From Diplocloster modestus (GTDB lineage: Bacteria > Bacillota > Clostridia > Lachnospirales > Lachnospiraceae): DNA of 64,000 nucleotides. This document shows, in pieces, positions 1 to 9,146 of the stretch (its first letter is position 1; each line of letters opens with the position of its first letter). The notes below the pieces were generated by a model, which was not told the DNA's origin, made no database searches, and worked only from the letters and a program-made list of their open reading frames with translations. Made by a program: the position numbers and the translations under genes. The stretch spans positions 124,001-188,000 of the forward strand of contig NZ_JAHQCX010000009.1 in NCBI RefSeq assembly GCF_019042245.1, in the 5' to 3' direction.

Positions 1-630
1 GATGAATTGTATGACAAGACCATTACGGTGGTGTCGCTGTCCGCTGTGGTGGCGATCTGGTCATCAGCGAGAGGGATCATGTCCATAGCGGGAGGACTGA
101 ACTCCGTCAATGGGGTAAGTGAAACCAGAAATTATTTTTTTATCCGCATCCGGGCGGCTTTTTATACGGTATTGTTTATTATCACACTGCTTCTGACTTT
201 TGGCCTGCTGATTTTTGGCAACTGGATTCTGGGATTTATAGAGGAACATATTCCGGGGATCCAGGGGACTTTTTCTTTTCTGATTCAGTTTCGGTCACTG
301 ATTATGGTGCTGGTGCTGATGTTCTTCTTTACCTTGATGTACAAATTTCTGCCGAACCGTAAGGCGGGAATGTTTGCCCAGTTTCCCGGCGCTCTTTTTA
401 CAGCTATTGGCTGGATGGCATTTTCGTACTGCTTTTCTATTTATATTAATTACTTCAGTGATTTCTCCAAGATCTATGGAAATCTGACGACGATTATTGT
501 GGTCATGCTGTGGCTGTATATCAGTATGTATATTCTGCTGATTGGAGCGGAAGTCAACTCATATTTTGCCACGGAAATCCGGTTATTTCAAACGAGGAGA
601 CACAAAAAATCAGGAAAAAGTCCACAATAG
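1..630 (+). CDS. YihY/BrkB family inner membrane protein, 5' end outside window
   Basis: This is the C-terminal part of a polytopic membrane protein of the YihY/BrkB (UPF0761) family, whose members sit in the cytoplasmic membrane and have no settled biochemical role. The frame is open from the first base of the window, so the true start lies upstream; the TTG at 7 is not a convincing start. About 209 codons are visible, with at least four long hydrophobic stretches and the family-typical pattern of a conserved KFLPNRK-like loop followed by a GAxFTAxGW segment and a final membrane span ending in GAEVN. The tail is short and basic. A GGGGAC-type hairpin follows the stop codon by about 10 bases. 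Confidence 0.85.
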   Translation, partial: DELYDKTITVVSLSAVVAIWSSARGIMSIAGGLNSVNGVSETRNYFFIRIRAAFYTVLFIITLLLTFGLLIFGNWILGFIEEHIPGIQGTFSFLIQFRSLIMVLVLMFFFTLMYKFLPNRKAGMFAQFPGALFTAIGWMAFSYCFSIYINYFSDFSKIYGNLTTIIVVMLWLYISMYILLIGAEVNSYFATEIRLFQTRRHKKSGKSPQ

Positions 631-639
631 GCCGTTTAG

Positions 640-712
640 GAGGGGACTGGCATCTTTCTCCACATAGTTACTGTTCGGTTTAGTGTTACTGCCGAAAGAT
701 GCCAGTCCCCTC
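640..712. repeat. GGGGAC-type hairpin repeat, copy 1
   Basis: Arms at 640-658 and 694-712 are perfectly complementary over 19 bases, with a 35-base loop. The arm sequence (GGGGACTGGCATCTTTC on one strand) reappears almost unchanged in the outer arms of the element at 6290-6509. There is no T-run after the stem, so it is not a classical terminator, although it could block 3' exonuclease degradation of the upstream mRNA. The nearby 450-base gap before pheS holds this hairpin, a promoter and the T-box leader. Confidence 0.8.
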
Positions 713-745
713 TCTATGCTTCCGGATTTACGATAAAAAATAAAC

Positions 746-774
746 TTGACAATTCCAGGCTGCATGTATAGAAT
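746..774 (+). promoter_or_regulatory. Sigma-A type promoter of the T-box/pheST transcript
   Basis: TTGACA at 746-751 and TAGAAT at 769-774 are separated by 17 bases. Transcription would begin about 782, exactly where the T-box leader starts. Confidence 0.8.
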
Positions 775-781
775 ATAAAAG

Positions 782-1030
782 ATAAGAAAAGGCTGTGAAG
801 GTGTTTAGTAGAAACTCATTTTCCTGCAGAGAGAGGGAGTCACCGGCTGTAAGCTTCCTCAGGTTCAGATGAGCGACGAATTTCCCACTGGAGCTGCATT
901 TCCGAAATTTCAGTAAGAAATGCCGTAACCTGTGCGTTAAGCAGATGATAAGTGCCCGGATCGTATTCCGGGAATTAGGGTGGTACCACGGATATCGCTT
1001 CGTCCCTTTGCAGGATGGGGCTTTTTTTTA
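782..1030 (+). promoter_or_regulatory. T-box leader (tRNA-Phe sensing) of pheST
   Basis: A T-box riboswitch that should read the charging state of tRNA-Phe and let transcription into pheST continue when the tRNA is uncharged. The diagnostic T-box core AGGGTGGTACCACG is at 977-990. Stem I begins with an AGAGAGAGGGAG segment near 827. A TTC (Phe) triplet at 882-884 on the 3' side of stem I is placed as a specifier codon should be. The leader ends in a terminator: GCTTCGTCC pairs (with G-U pairs) with GGATGGGGC, followed by a run of eight T. The downstream gene identity supports the Phe assignment; the exact specifier register is my inference. Confidence 0.93.
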
Positions 1031-1079
1031 TGCAATGGGAAAACAGCTTAAAGCTTAACAAAAGTAAAGGAGAAAAACA

Positions 1080-2099
1080 ATGAAGGAAAAATTGGATCAA
1101 ATCAGGCAGGAAGCGTTGAAACAGATCGCAGATTCAGACGCACTGGACAAATTAAATGATGTGCGTGTGGCTTTCCTTGGCAAGAAAGGAAAATTAACCG
1201 CTGTTCTGAAGGGGATGAAGGACGTGCCGGCAGAGGAGCGTCCGCTGGTGGGACAGCTGGTAAATGAGACCCGCGCGGCGATTGAAGGATTTCTGGAAGA
1301 ATCCAGAGCTAAAATGGAAAAGATAGCACGGGAAGAACAGTTGAAAAGAGAAGTCATCGATGTCACTCTTCCGGCAAAAAAGAACAGTGTAGGACACCGG
1401 CATCCCAACACGATTGCGCTGGAAGAGGTCGAGAGAATCTTCGTGGGTATGGGATATGAGGTTGTGGAAGGACCGGAAGTGGAATACGATTATTATAATT
1501 TCGAGGCACTGAATATACCGGCGAATCATCCCGCCAAGGATGAACAGGATACTTTCTATATCACAAGCGATATCGTGCTTCGTACCCAGACCTCTCCGGT
1601 ACAGGTCCGCGTGATGGAAAAAGGGAAACTGCCGATCCGTGTGCTTGCCCCGGGTAGAGTATTCCGTTCGGACGAGGTGGACGCGACACATTCCCCTTCC
1701 TTCCATCAGATCGAAGGACTGGTGATTGATAAAAATATCACATTTGCCGACTTGAAAGGAACACTGGCAGAATTCGCGAGACAGCTGTTTGGACCGGAGA
1801 CAAAAGTGAAATTCCGCCCTCATCATTTCCCGTTTACCGAGCCCAGCGCGGAGGTGGATGTCACCTGTTTCAAATGCGGAGGGAAGGGCTGCCGGTTCTG
1901 TAAAGGTTCGGGCTGGATCGAGATCCTGGGCTGTGGTATGGTTCATCCCAACGTTCTTAAAATGAGCGGAATTGATCCGGAGGAATACTCCGGTTTCGCG
2001 TTTGGAGTCGGACTGGAACGTATTGCACTGCTGAAATATGAGATTGACGATATGCGGCTGTTGTATGAAAATGACGACCGTTTCTTAAAACAATTCTAG
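1080..2099 (+). CDS. pheS: Phenylalanyl-tRNA synthetase alpha subunit
   Basis: Catalytic subunit of the (alpha-beta)2 enzyme that charges tRNA-Phe in the cytoplasm. The 339-residue length is normal for the bacterial alpha chain. An N-terminal coiled-coil helical arm (about residues 1-85) is followed by the class II synthetase core, with the HPNT-type entry into motif 1, the motif 2 region around APGRVFRSD and the motif 3 region near [17 protein letters not shown] four-cysteine CxxCxxxxCxxC cluster near residues 258-268, common in Firmicute PheS, is present. The start is chosen for an AAAGGAG site about 10 bases upstream. pheT follows after 13 bases, and expression is under the T-box leader. 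Confidence 0.97.
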   Translation: MKEKLDQIRQEALKQIADSDALDKLNDVRVAFLGKKGKLTAVLKGMKDVPAEERPLVGQLVNETRAAIEGFLEESRAKMEKIAREEQLKREVIDVTLPAKKNSVGHRHPNTIALEEVERIFVGMGYEVVEGPEVEYDYYNFEALNIPANHPAKDEQDTFYITSDIVLRTQTSPVQVRVMEKGKLPIRVLAPGRVFRSDEVDATHSPSFHQIEGLVIDKNITFADLKGTLAEFARQLFGPETKVKFRPHHFPFTEPSAEVDVTCFKCGGKGCRFCKGSGWIEILGCGMVHPNVLKMSGIDPEEYSGFAFGVGLERIALLKYEIDDMRLLYENDDRFLKQF

Positions 2100-2112
2100 G
2101 AGGAAGAATGAG

Positions 2113-4533
2113 ATGAATACATCATACGCATGGATGAAAACATATGTGCCGGGACTTAATGTATCGGCCCAGGAATTTACGGATGCCATGACCCTTTCCG
2201 GCTCCAAAGTGGAGGGATATGAGGCGATGGACGCAGATCTGGAGAAGATCGTAGTCGGCCGGATTCTTTCCATAGAAAGGCATCCGGACGCGGATAAGCT
2301 GGTAATCTGCCAGGTGGATATCGGTCAGGAGCAGCCGGTTCAGATCGTCACAGGGGCATCGAATATCAATGTGAATGACAAGATCCCCGTAGTGTTGGAT
2401 GGGGGCAGAGTAGCCGGCGGACACGACGGCAAGAAGACGCCGGGCGGAATTAAAATAAAAAAAGGAAAGCTGCGGGGCATTGAATCCAATGGGATGCTCT
2501 GTTCGATCGAAGAGCTGGGAAGCAGCCGTGATATGTATCCGGAAGCACCGGAAAATGGTATCTATATTTTCCAGGACGAGGTACCGGTGGGGATGGATGC
2601 CATCGAAGCGCTGGGGCTTCACGACGTGGTATTCGAATATGAGATAACCTCCAACCGGGTGGACTGTTACTCGGTGCTGGGACTGGCCAGGGAAGCAGCG
2701 GCTACCTTCCACCAGGAGTATAAACCTCCGGTTGTGAAAGAAACCGGAAACCAGGAAGATGTAAATGAATATATCAAGGTGACCGTAAAGGACAGTGACC
2801 TTTGTCCCCGTTACTGTGCAAGGGTGGTAAAAAATATAACGATCGGGCCCTCCCCCAAATGGATGCAGCGGCGTCTGGCTGCCCATGGTATCCGGCCGAT
2901 TAATAATATCGTGGATATTACCAACTATGTGATGGAGGAATACGGCCAGCCGATGCACGCCTATGATCTGGACACCATCGCGGGCCGTGAGATCATCGTC
3001 CGGCGGGCGTCGAAGAATGAAAAGTTCGTCACCCTGGACGGACAGGAGCGGACCATGGACGAATCGGTTCTGATGATCTGTGACGGAGAGAAGCCTGTGG
3101 GCGTCGCCGGTATTATGGGCGGTGAGAACTCCATGATTACCGATCATGTGCAGACCATGTTATTTGAAGCCGCCTGCTTTGACGGAACCAATATCCGTCT
3201 TTCCAGCAAGAAGATCGGACTTCGCACGGACGCCTCCGGAAAATTTGAAAAGGGCCTGGACCCCAACACTGCCATAGAGGCCATAAACCGCGCCTGCCAG
3301 CTGGTGGAAGAGTTAAAGTGCGGAGAAGTGGTAGGCGGAGTTGTTGACGTATATAATAAGAAAAAAGAAGGCCGCGCGATCCCCTTTGACACGGATAAAA
3401 TCAATAAGCTGCTGGGAACCGCTATTTCCCTGGAAGACATGATTCAGTATTTTGAAGCGATTGAATTAAAATACGATCCGGCCTCGCAGGAAGTATATGT
3501 CCCTTCCTGGAGACAGGATCTGGAATGTATGGCGGATCTGGCGGAAGAGGTGGCCAGATTCTATGGCTATGAAAATATAGCGACCACTCTGCCCAGCGGG
3601 GAAGCCTCCACCGGAAAATTATCCTTCAAACTGCGTGTGGAATCAGTGGCAAGAGATATCGCGGAATTCTGTGGTTTCTCCGAAGGGATGACCTATTCCT
3701 TTGAGAGTCCGAAGGTATACGATAAGCTCCTGATCCCGAAGGATTCCAAACTGCGTCAGAATGTTGTGATTTCCAATCCTTTAGGAGAAGATTACAGTAT
3801 CATGCGGACGCTGCCGTTAAATGGAATGCTGACCTCTCTGGCCACCAACTATAATAGAAGGAATAAGAATGTAAGACTCTATGAACTGGCCAGTATCTAT
3901 CTGCCCAAGCAGATACCTCTCACGGAGCTCCCAGAGGAACGGATGCAGTTTACAATGGGGATGTACGGAGACGGAGATTTCTTTACCTTAAAAGGGGTTG
4001 TGGAGGAATTCTTAGACAAGGTGGGAATGCATCAGAAAGCGGTATATGATCCCAATGCCCAAAAACCTTTCCTGCATCCTGGCAGACAGGCAAACATCAT
4101 ATATCTGGATACGGTCGTGGGGTATATAGGAGAAGTGCATCCCACCGTAGCAGAAAACTATGACATCGGAGAGCGCACCTATGTGGCAGTGCTGGATATG
4201 CCCGAGATCGTAAGCCGGGCTACGTTCGACCGGAAATACGAGGGTATCGCGAAATATCCGGCCGTCACCCGTGATATCAGTATGGTGATGCCCAAGGAGA
4301 TCCTGGCAGGTCAGGTGGAAGAAGTCATTGAAAAAAATGGAGGACAGTATCTGGAGAGCTATCAGCTGTTCGATATCTACGAAGGCGCGCAGATCCGTGC
4401 TGGTTTCAAATCTATGGCCTATTCCATCGTGTTCCGGGCAAAAGATAAGACCCTGGAAGAGGCGGATGTGACAGCCGCTATGGAGCGGATTCTGAAATCT
4501 CTGGAAGCCATGGGAATCGAGCTGAGGAAATAG
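2113..4533 (+). CDS. pheT: Phenylalanyl-tRNA synthetase beta subunit
   Basis: Structural and editing subunit of phenylalanyl-tRNA synthetase; it binds tRNA and hydrolyses mischarged Tyr-tRNA-Phe. At 806 residues it has the full bacterial domain set: an EMAP/OB-type tRNA-binding domain at about 40-150, the B3/B4 editing domain at about 210-380, the B5 domain at about 400-475, the catalytically inactive synthetase-like core, and a C-terminal ferredoxin-fold anticodon-binding domain (about 710-806, starting near KYPAVTRDISMV). The start has AGGAGGAAG just upstream, within the 13-base gap after pheS. The gene ends head-on against the symporter gene, with a perfect 22-bp hairpin between them. Confidence 0.97.
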   Translation: MNTSYAWMKTYVPGLNVSAQEFTDAMTLSGSKVEGYEAMDADLEKIVVGRILSIERHPDADKLVICQVDIGQEQPVQIVTGASNINVNDKIPVVLDGGRVAGGHDGKKTPGGIKIKKGKLRGIESNGMLCSIEELGSSRDMYPEAPENGIYIFQDEVPVGMDAIEALGLHDVVFEYEITSNRVDCYSVLGLAREAAATFHQEYKPPVVKETGNQEDVNEYIKVTVKDSDLCPRYCARVVKNITIGPSPKWMQRRLAAHGIRPINNIVDITNYVMEEYGQPMHAYDLDTIAGREIIVRRASKNEKFVTLDGQERTMDESVLMICDGEKPVGVAGIMGGENSMITDHVQTMLFEAACFDGTNIRLSSKKIGLRTDASGKFEKGLDPNTAIEAINRACQLVEELKCGEVVGGVVDVYNKKKEGRAIPFDTDKINKLLGTAISLEDMIQYFEAIELKYDPASQEVYVPSWRQDLECMADLAEEVARFYGYENIATTLPSGEASTGKLSFKLRVESVARDIAEFCGFSEGMTYSFESPKVYDKLLIPKDSKLRQNVVISNPLGEDYSIMRTLPLNGMLTSLATNYNRRNKNVRLYELASIYLPKQIPLTELPEERMQFTMGMYGDGDFFTLKGVVEEFLDKVGMHQKAVYDPNAQKPFLHPGRQANIIYLDTVVGYIGEVHPTVAENYDIGERTYVAVLDMPEIVSRATFDRKYEGIAKYPAVTRDISMVMPKEILAGQVEEVIEKNGGQYLESYQLFDIYEGAQIRAGFKSMAYSIVFRAKDKTLEEADVTAAMERILKSLEAMGIELRK

Positions 4534-4535
4534 TA

Positions 4536-4586
4536 AAAGGGGACATGTCCATTTCGATAAAAATTCGAAATGGACATGTCCCCTTT
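4536..4586. terminator. Bidirectional hairpin between convergent pheT and symporter genes
   Basis: Perfect 22-bp arms at 4536-4557 and 4565-4586 around a 7-base loop. The arm begins AAAGGGGACATGTCC, the same GGGGAC theme as the repeats at 640 and 6290. T-rich sequence follows on both strands (CCCCTTTC and CCCCTTTT), so it can end transcription from both sides, though T-runs are short. Confidence 0.75.
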
Positions 4587-4613
4587 CTTCTCCTTTCTTC
4601 TATCGGCTTGCCT

Positions 4614-6140
4614 TTACATTTCTTCGAGGGAGCGTTTCTTTTTGATGACAACTTTCTCATCATAGCAGGTGAACATTTCGTCAACCTTCGCTTTATTCAT
4701 TTTCGGGGTAACTAGACTGACGACCGGGACAACGATCAGTCCGGCGATCATAGCTATGGCTCCGGCGTTAATCGGAGAGGATATGTATTTTAAAAACATA
4801 TTGGACACGGTAATTCCCACCCCTGTGATGAAGCTGGCCCACACGGCAGCGCGGGTAACCTTCTTCCAATACAGGCCGTACAGGAACGGGGCCAGGAAAG
4901 CACCGGCCAGAGCCCCCCAGGAGATTCCCATAAGCTGCGCGATAAACACGGACGGCCTGAGCGCGATCACGACAGAAACGATGATAAAAAATACAATCAG
5001 AATCTGCATGGTAATAATCTGTTTCTTCTCGCTGACTTTTTTAATTAAATTACCGTACAGGAAATCCAGAGCCAGTGTGGAACTGGAGGTCAGCACCAGA
5101 GATGAGAGCGTGGACATGGATGCGGACAATACCAGCACTACAACGATTCCGATGAGTATATCCGGAAGTGTGGACATCATATATGGAATAATACTGTCAT
5201 AGACAATTCCGGCCTCATTATAGAGGGACGGATTGTCAAAGAGGCGTCCAAACCCACCCAGGAAATAGCAGCCGCCGGCCACTACGATGGCGAACATGGT
5301 AGAGATTACCGTACCGGTATTGATCGCCTTTTCGTTTTTGATCGCGTAAAATTTCTGAACCATCTGCGGCAGTCCCCAGGTACCCAGGGAGGTTAAGATG
5401 ACAACTCCAAGCAGATTGGCCGGATCCGTGCCGAAAAAGGAAGTAAAGGCACCTGGCTGTCCAAGTGTCGCCGGAACATCACTTTCAATCAGGGCTAAGG
5501 ATTTTACCGCCTCCATGAAACCGCCCTGACCGCTTAAGACGGCAGCGATAACAGCCACGATACCAACCAGCATGATAATCCCCTGAAAGAAGTCGTTGAT
5601 AGCAGTCGCCATATAACCGCCCATGACCACATAAACACCGGTAAAAACTGCCATTACAATGACGCAGACCTCATAAGGGATATCGAAAGCCATTCCAAAA
5701 AGCCGGGATAACCCATTGTAAATCGAAGCGGTATAGGGAACCAAAAAGATAAAGACGATAGCAGATGATACGATTTTCAAAGTATTGCTGTCAAAGCGTT
5801 TCCCAAAAAACTGCGGCATTGTGGCAGCGCGCAGTCCCTGGGACATAACACGGGTCCGGCGGCCCAGAACTACCCAGGCCAGCAGACTGCCCAGCAGGGC
5901 ATTGCCGATTCCGATCCAGGTAGTGGCCATTCCATATTTCCAACCGAACTGTCCGGCATATCCCACAAACACAACCGCAGAAAAGTAGGACGTACCATAA
6001 GCAAAAGCGGTGAGCCAGGGACCTACAGAACGTCCCCCCAGTACGAAACCGTCCACGCTCCTGGCATGCTGTCTGGAATAGATACCGACACCGATCATAA
6101 CCGCAAAAAAGATCAGTAAAAACAAAATTTTGATGAACAT
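4614..6140 (-). CDS. Sodium:solute symporter (SSS) family transporter
   Basis: A 508-residue integral membrane transporter of the SSS family (the PutP/PanF superfamily, LeuT fold), coupling sodium entry to uptake of a small organic solute. About thirteen hydrophobic segments are visible, and the N-terminal region carries the family-typical pattern of a GRSVGPWLTAFAYGTSYFSA stretch leading into the first substrate-site helices. The C-terminus is short and lysine-rich. The substrate cannot be read from the sequence; proline, pantothenate and carboxylates are all possible in this family. The start is supported by an AGGGGGG site about 7 bases upstream on the minus strand. It is a single-gene unit, preceded by a perfect 10-bp palindrome at 6178-6200. 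Confidence 0.88.
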   Translation of the reverse strand: MFIKILFLLIFFAVMIGVGIYSRQHARSVDGFVLGGRSVGPWLTAFAYGTSYFSAVVFVGYAGQFGWKYGMATTWIGIGNALLGSLLAWVVLGRRTRVMSQGLRAATMPQFFGKRFDSNTLKIVSSAIVFIFLVPYTASIYNGLSRLFGMAFDIPYEVCVIVMAVFTGVYVVMGGYMATAINDFFQGIIMLVGIVAVIAAVLSGQGGFMEAVKSLALIESDVPATLGQPGAFTSFFGTDPANLLGVVILTSLGTWGLPQMVQKFYAIKNEKAINTGTVISTMFAIVVAGGCYFLGGFGRLFDNPSLYNEAGIVYDSIIPYMMSTLPDILIGIVVVLVLSASMSTLSSLVLTSSSTLALDFLYGNLIKKVSEKKQIITMQILIVFFIIVSVVIALRPSVFIAQLMGISWGALAGAFLAPFLYGLYWKKVTRAAVWASFITGVGITVSNMFLKYISSPINAGAIAMIAGLIVVPVVSLVTPKMNKAKVDEMFTCYDEKVVIKKKRSLEEM

Positions 6141-6177
6141 TTTTTATCCCCCCTGAGAAGTTTAAAATTTATTTTGA

Positions 6178-6200
6178 CGTTAAAGCGTTACGCTTTAACG
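6178..6200. promoter_or_regulatory. Perfect inverted repeat upstream of the symporter, possible operator
   Basis: Arms CGTTAAAGCG (6178-6187) and CGCTTTAACG (6191-6200) flank a 3-base centre, 38 bases upstream of the symporter start. It is too short of a T-run to be a terminator in either direction; an operator or 5' mRNA hairpin is more likely. No cognate regulator is identified. Confidence 0.45.
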
Positions 6201-6289
6201 CGAAAAAGCAGTTGGTGAAATGATACCAGAAAAGCTCCCATTTGTCAATCGAAAATAACAATCTTTTCCAATCCCCTGTTGCGATTTGC

Positions 6290-6509
6290 GAGAGGGGACT
6301 GGCACCTTTCGGTGGTAAAGCCAAATCTTCCAGAAAACTACGTAGAGAAAGGGGCCTGTCCCCGGATGCCGGGCTACTCGACGAAATAAAGCGGCTGCGT
6401 TCCTGGATGGATGAGGGGATATTCCAGCCAACTTCCGGGGACAGGCCCCTTTCTCCACGCAGTTTCCTGAAGATTTGACTTTCCTGCCGAAAGATGCCAG
6501 TCCCCTCTC
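6290..6509. repeat. 220-bp nested inverted repeat (GGGGAC family)
   Basis: Outer arms 6290-6312 and 6487-6509 match over 23 bases with one mismatch; inner arms 6323-6365 and 6435-6476 match over about 42 bases with a few mismatches and one gap. The two pairs nest, so one strand can fold into a long cruciform or hairpin around a 69-base centre. The outer right arm is the same sequence as the hairpin arm at 690-714, while the inner arms carry GGGGCCTGTCCCC. No protein is encoded convincingly; the rest of the 640-base gap between the symporter and the penicillin-binding protein holds only promoter elements. Confidence 0.85.
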
Positions 6510-6690
6510 AAAAACCGATTGACTTATATTGCCTACAGATGTAATATTTAAAGGAATAGATTTTAAGCTATTGAATTTTAGATACGCTGCACAATAATTG
6601 TAACTTAAACCGGATAACGTGAATTTTCCCAGGTAAATATAACTAATATAAGAAAGCAGATAAGGAATGAAGCCGGTACAGGAAAAAATG

Positions 6691-6719
6691 ATGACAGCTA
6701 TTCAGTTTTGAAGTATAAT
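6691..6719 (+). promoter_or_regulatory. Promoter of the penicillin-binding protein gene
   Basis: ATGACA at 6691-6696 and TATAAT at 6714-6719 with a 17-base spacer, about 65 bases upstream of the start codon. Confidence 0.6.
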
Positions 6720-6783
6720 GGGACGGAAAATGACGGCAGTATTTCATATGAATAATAATATAACGTTATAAGGAGGAACCGGA

Positions 6784-8862
6784 ATGGCAAGAAACCGGAG
6801 ACACAGGCGCAGAGGAAATCGGGTTGGACTCCTGATTGGTATTATCATCGGGATTCTGGTGGTTGTTGGAATCGTAGTCGGTATGATTCTATTTTTGAAC
6901 AAAAAAGAGAAGGGGCCGACTCCCGAAGAAGTACTGACCCAGTATATGTCCGATATTAACAGCGGAAATTATGAGGACATGTATCTGCTCCTCTGTGATG
7001 AAACCAGGCAAAGAGTCACGAAAGAAGATTTTATAGCCAGAAATCAGAATATCTATGAAGGTGTGGAGGCAGCTGACGTAAATATTCAGATTACAAATGT
7101 GGAAGAACAAAAGGACACCGCGGTGATTAATTATGACACTACTATGGAGACCGTGGCGGGAACGCTTCAGTTTTCCAATACCGCCACATTGATCCGGAAT
7201 GAGGAAAAGCAGTATCAGATCGACTGGTATTCCCAGCTGATCTTTCCACAGTTACAGGAAGATTATAAAGTAAAAGTAAATACCGCTACAAAATCTGAGC
7301 GGGGAAATATATATGACCGCAATGGGATGGCATTGGCGGAAAAGGGTACCGCATCCTCCATCGGCATCGTTCCCGGCAAGCTGGCGGAACCCAGAGAGGA
7401 GACCATCGCGTCCATCGCCAAGCTGCTGGAGATGGATGCGGAAAAAATTCAGAAAACGCTGAGCGCCGGATGGGTGAAGGATGACAGCTTTGTACCGATT
7501 CGGACTGTGTCCAAAGATGCGGATGAGTTAAAAGTACAGCTGCTTGAGATTCCCGGCATTAAAATATCGGATACCAGCGAACGTGTCTATCCGCTAAAGG
7601 GAGCGGCTGCCCATCTGACCGGTTATGTGCAGAATGTGACGGCGGAGGATCTGGAAAAACTGGAGGGAAAAGGATATAACGCCAATTCCGTGCTGGGAAA
7701 ATCAGGGCTTGAAAAAATCTATGAAGATCAGCTGCGCGGTATCGACGGCTGTGAGATCAATATCGTGAACGCGGATGGAGATCAGATCGTGAATCTGCTG
7801 TCCCGGGATGCGAAAATGGGAGAGGATGTCAAGCTGACCATCGATTACCGTCTTCAAAATGCGCTTTATGAGGCACTGGGTGAGGATTCCGGCTGCGCTG
7901 TGGCCATGAATCCGAAGACCGGCGAAGTACTGGCTCTGGTCAGCACTCCGGCATTTGATCCCAATGATTTTGTCATGGGCATGACGAATTCAAAATGGAC
8001 TTCCCTAAATGAGGACCCGGCCCAGCCGCTTTACAATCGTTTCCGAAACACCTGGTGCCCGGGGTCATCATTCAAACCTGTAACGGCAGCGATCGGGTTG
8101 TCCACGGATTCTTTCTCGGCAGATGAGGATTTTGGGCCAAGCGGCAGGAGCTGGCAGGAGGATTCCAGCTGGGGTTCTTATCAGGTTACCACGCTGGAGG
8201 AATATGCAGGCGCGGCAAATTTAAGAAACGCACTGGTTTACTCAGATAATATATATTTTGCCAAAGCGGCGCTTAAGATTGGTGAGGATAATTTTAGTAA
8301 GGCAGCCAAAGCGCTGGGGTTTGGCGAGGATATTCCATTCCAGTATGGGATGTCCAATTCCCAAATCACATCCGGGGAAGGCTTCAAGACGAAAATCCAG
8401 CTGGCCGACAGCGGCTATGGACAGGGTGAGGTTTTGGTGAATCCCCTTCATCTGGCGGCCATATATTCGGCGTTTGTCAATCAGGGAAGCCTGATATCCC
8501 CGACCCTTGAATATCAGGAAGATCCGGCGGGTTCTTTCTGGAAAGGGCAGGCGATTCCCGCACAGGCAGCGGATGTGATCAAAGAAGATCTGGTTCAGGT
8601 AGTGGAAGATCCGGAAGGCACCGGACATGAGGCCCGAATCGACGGGCGTACGATTGCCGGAAAGACCGGCACTGCCGAGATTAAAGCCTCCAAAGATGAC
8701 ACGACTGGAACAGAATTGGGCTGGTTCACCGCATTTACCGCTCAGGATTCCGGCCAGCAGCTGATGATCACCATGATGATCGAAGATGTGAAAGACCGGG
8801 GCGGCAGCCATTATGTCGTACCGAAGGTGAAGGCGGCTATGGAAGAAGCTTTTAGCTGGTAA
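6784..8862 (+). CDS. MecA-like class B penicillin-binding protein (transpeptidase)
   Basis: A membrane-anchored peptidoglycan D,D-transpeptidase acting outside the cytoplasmic membrane. Of its 692 residues, 1-13 are very basic, 14-38 form one membrane anchor, about 45-160 are an NTF2-like MecA_N domain, about 170-340 a PBP dimerisation domain, and about 365-690 the transpeptidase domain. The active-site motifs are intact: SSFK at 428-431 (nucleophile Ser428, Lys431), SDN at 487-489 and KTGT at 627-630. The MecA_N plus transpeptidase architecture is shared with MecA, PBP5fm and B. subtilis PBP3, a group rich in low-affinity beta-lactam targets; resistance here is not shown. AGGAGG lies 7 bases before the ATG. 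It is transcribed alone and ends at a terminator. Confidence 0.93.
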   Translation: MARNRRHRRRGNRVGLLIGIIIGILVVVGIVVGMILFLNKKEKGPTPEEVLTQYMSDINSGNYEDMYLLLCDETRQRVTKEDFIARNQNIYEGVEAADVNIQITNVEEQKDTAVINYDTTMETVAGTLQFSNTATLIRNEEKQYQIDWYSQLIFPQLQEDYKVKVNTATKSERGNIYDRNGMALAEKGTASSIGIVPGKLAEPREETIASIAKLLEMDAEKIQKTLSAGWVKDDSFVPIRTVSKDADELKVQLLEIPGIKISDTSERVYPLKGAAAHLTGYVQNVTAEDLEKLEGKGYNANSVLGKSGLEKIYEDQLRGIDGCEINIVNADGDQIVNLLSRDAKMGEDVKLTIDYRLQNALYEALGEDSGCAVAMNPKTGEVLALVSTPAFDPNDFVMGMTNSKWTSLNEDPAQPLYNRFRNTWCPGSSFKPVTAAIGLSTDSFSADEDFGPSGRSWQEDSSWGSYQVTTLEEYAGAANLRNALVYSDNIYFAKAALKIGEDNFSKAAKALGFGEDIPFQYGMSNSQITSGEGFKTKIQLADSGYGQGEVLVNPLHLAAIYSAFVNQGSLISPTLEYQEDPAGSFWKGQAIPAQAADVIKEDLVQVVEDPEGTGHEARIDGRTIAGKTGTAEIKASKDDTTGTELGWFTAFTAQDSGQQLMITMMIEDVKDRGGSHYVVPKVKAAMEEAFSW

Positions 8863-8918
8863 GCAGCAAATTTTTAGCTGATAATTAACAAATGTATATA
8901 AAATCAGATTCAGCATTT

Positions 8919-9146
8919 TCAGGGCCTGTAAGGGCCCTTTTTTGATGCTTTCGTGAGCTGATCCAGCTCAATCCCGTACAGCTGACAGAGCTGTACAATA
9001 TCCCCGAACCGGGGCTCCCGGTTCCCTGTCTCCCAGTTTCCCAGACATTGCCGCGAGACATGTATCTTGTCCGCGGCCTCCTGCTGAGTCAGGCCGGCGG
9101 CATGTCTGTACTCAGCTAATGTTTTTCCAAGTTTAAGCAACATCAT
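8919..9146 (-). CDS. Small XRE-family HTH protein (downstream of a pair)
   Basis: A 75-residue DNA-binding protein, essentially one XRE/HTH_3 domain: LGKTLAEYRHAAGLTQQEAA is helix 1 to 2, and the recognition helix sits in HVSRQCLGNWETGNREP. I place the start at the ATG ATG at 9146 because AAAGGAAAG lies just upstream, inside the end of the preceding gene; the frame is open further but lacks a site. It overlaps the upstream small XRE gene by about 14 bases, so the two are translationally coupled. Its last codons overlap the terminator of the penicillin-binding protein gene, so the stem serves both directions or the C-terminus is unimportant. Targets are unknown. Confidence 0.7.
   Translation of the reverse strand: MMLLKLGKTLAEYRHAAGLTQQEAADKIHVSRQCLGNWETGNREPRFGDIVQLCQLYGIELDQLTKASKKGPYRP
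8921..8943 (+). terminator. Rho-independent terminator of the penicillin-binding protein gene
   Basis: AGGGCC (8921-8926) pairs with GGCCCT (8932-8937), followed by six T. It lies inside the final codons of the convergent XRE gene. Confidence 0.8.

Noticed and set aside
2122..3147. 341-codon open frame antisense to pheT
   Set aside because: It lies fully opposite a certain gene, has no ribosome binding site or recognisable domain, and reads as a codon-bias shadow.
6195..6478. Short frames on both strands in the nested inverted repeat
   Set aside because: They follow from the inverted repeat and have no ribosome binding site or domain.
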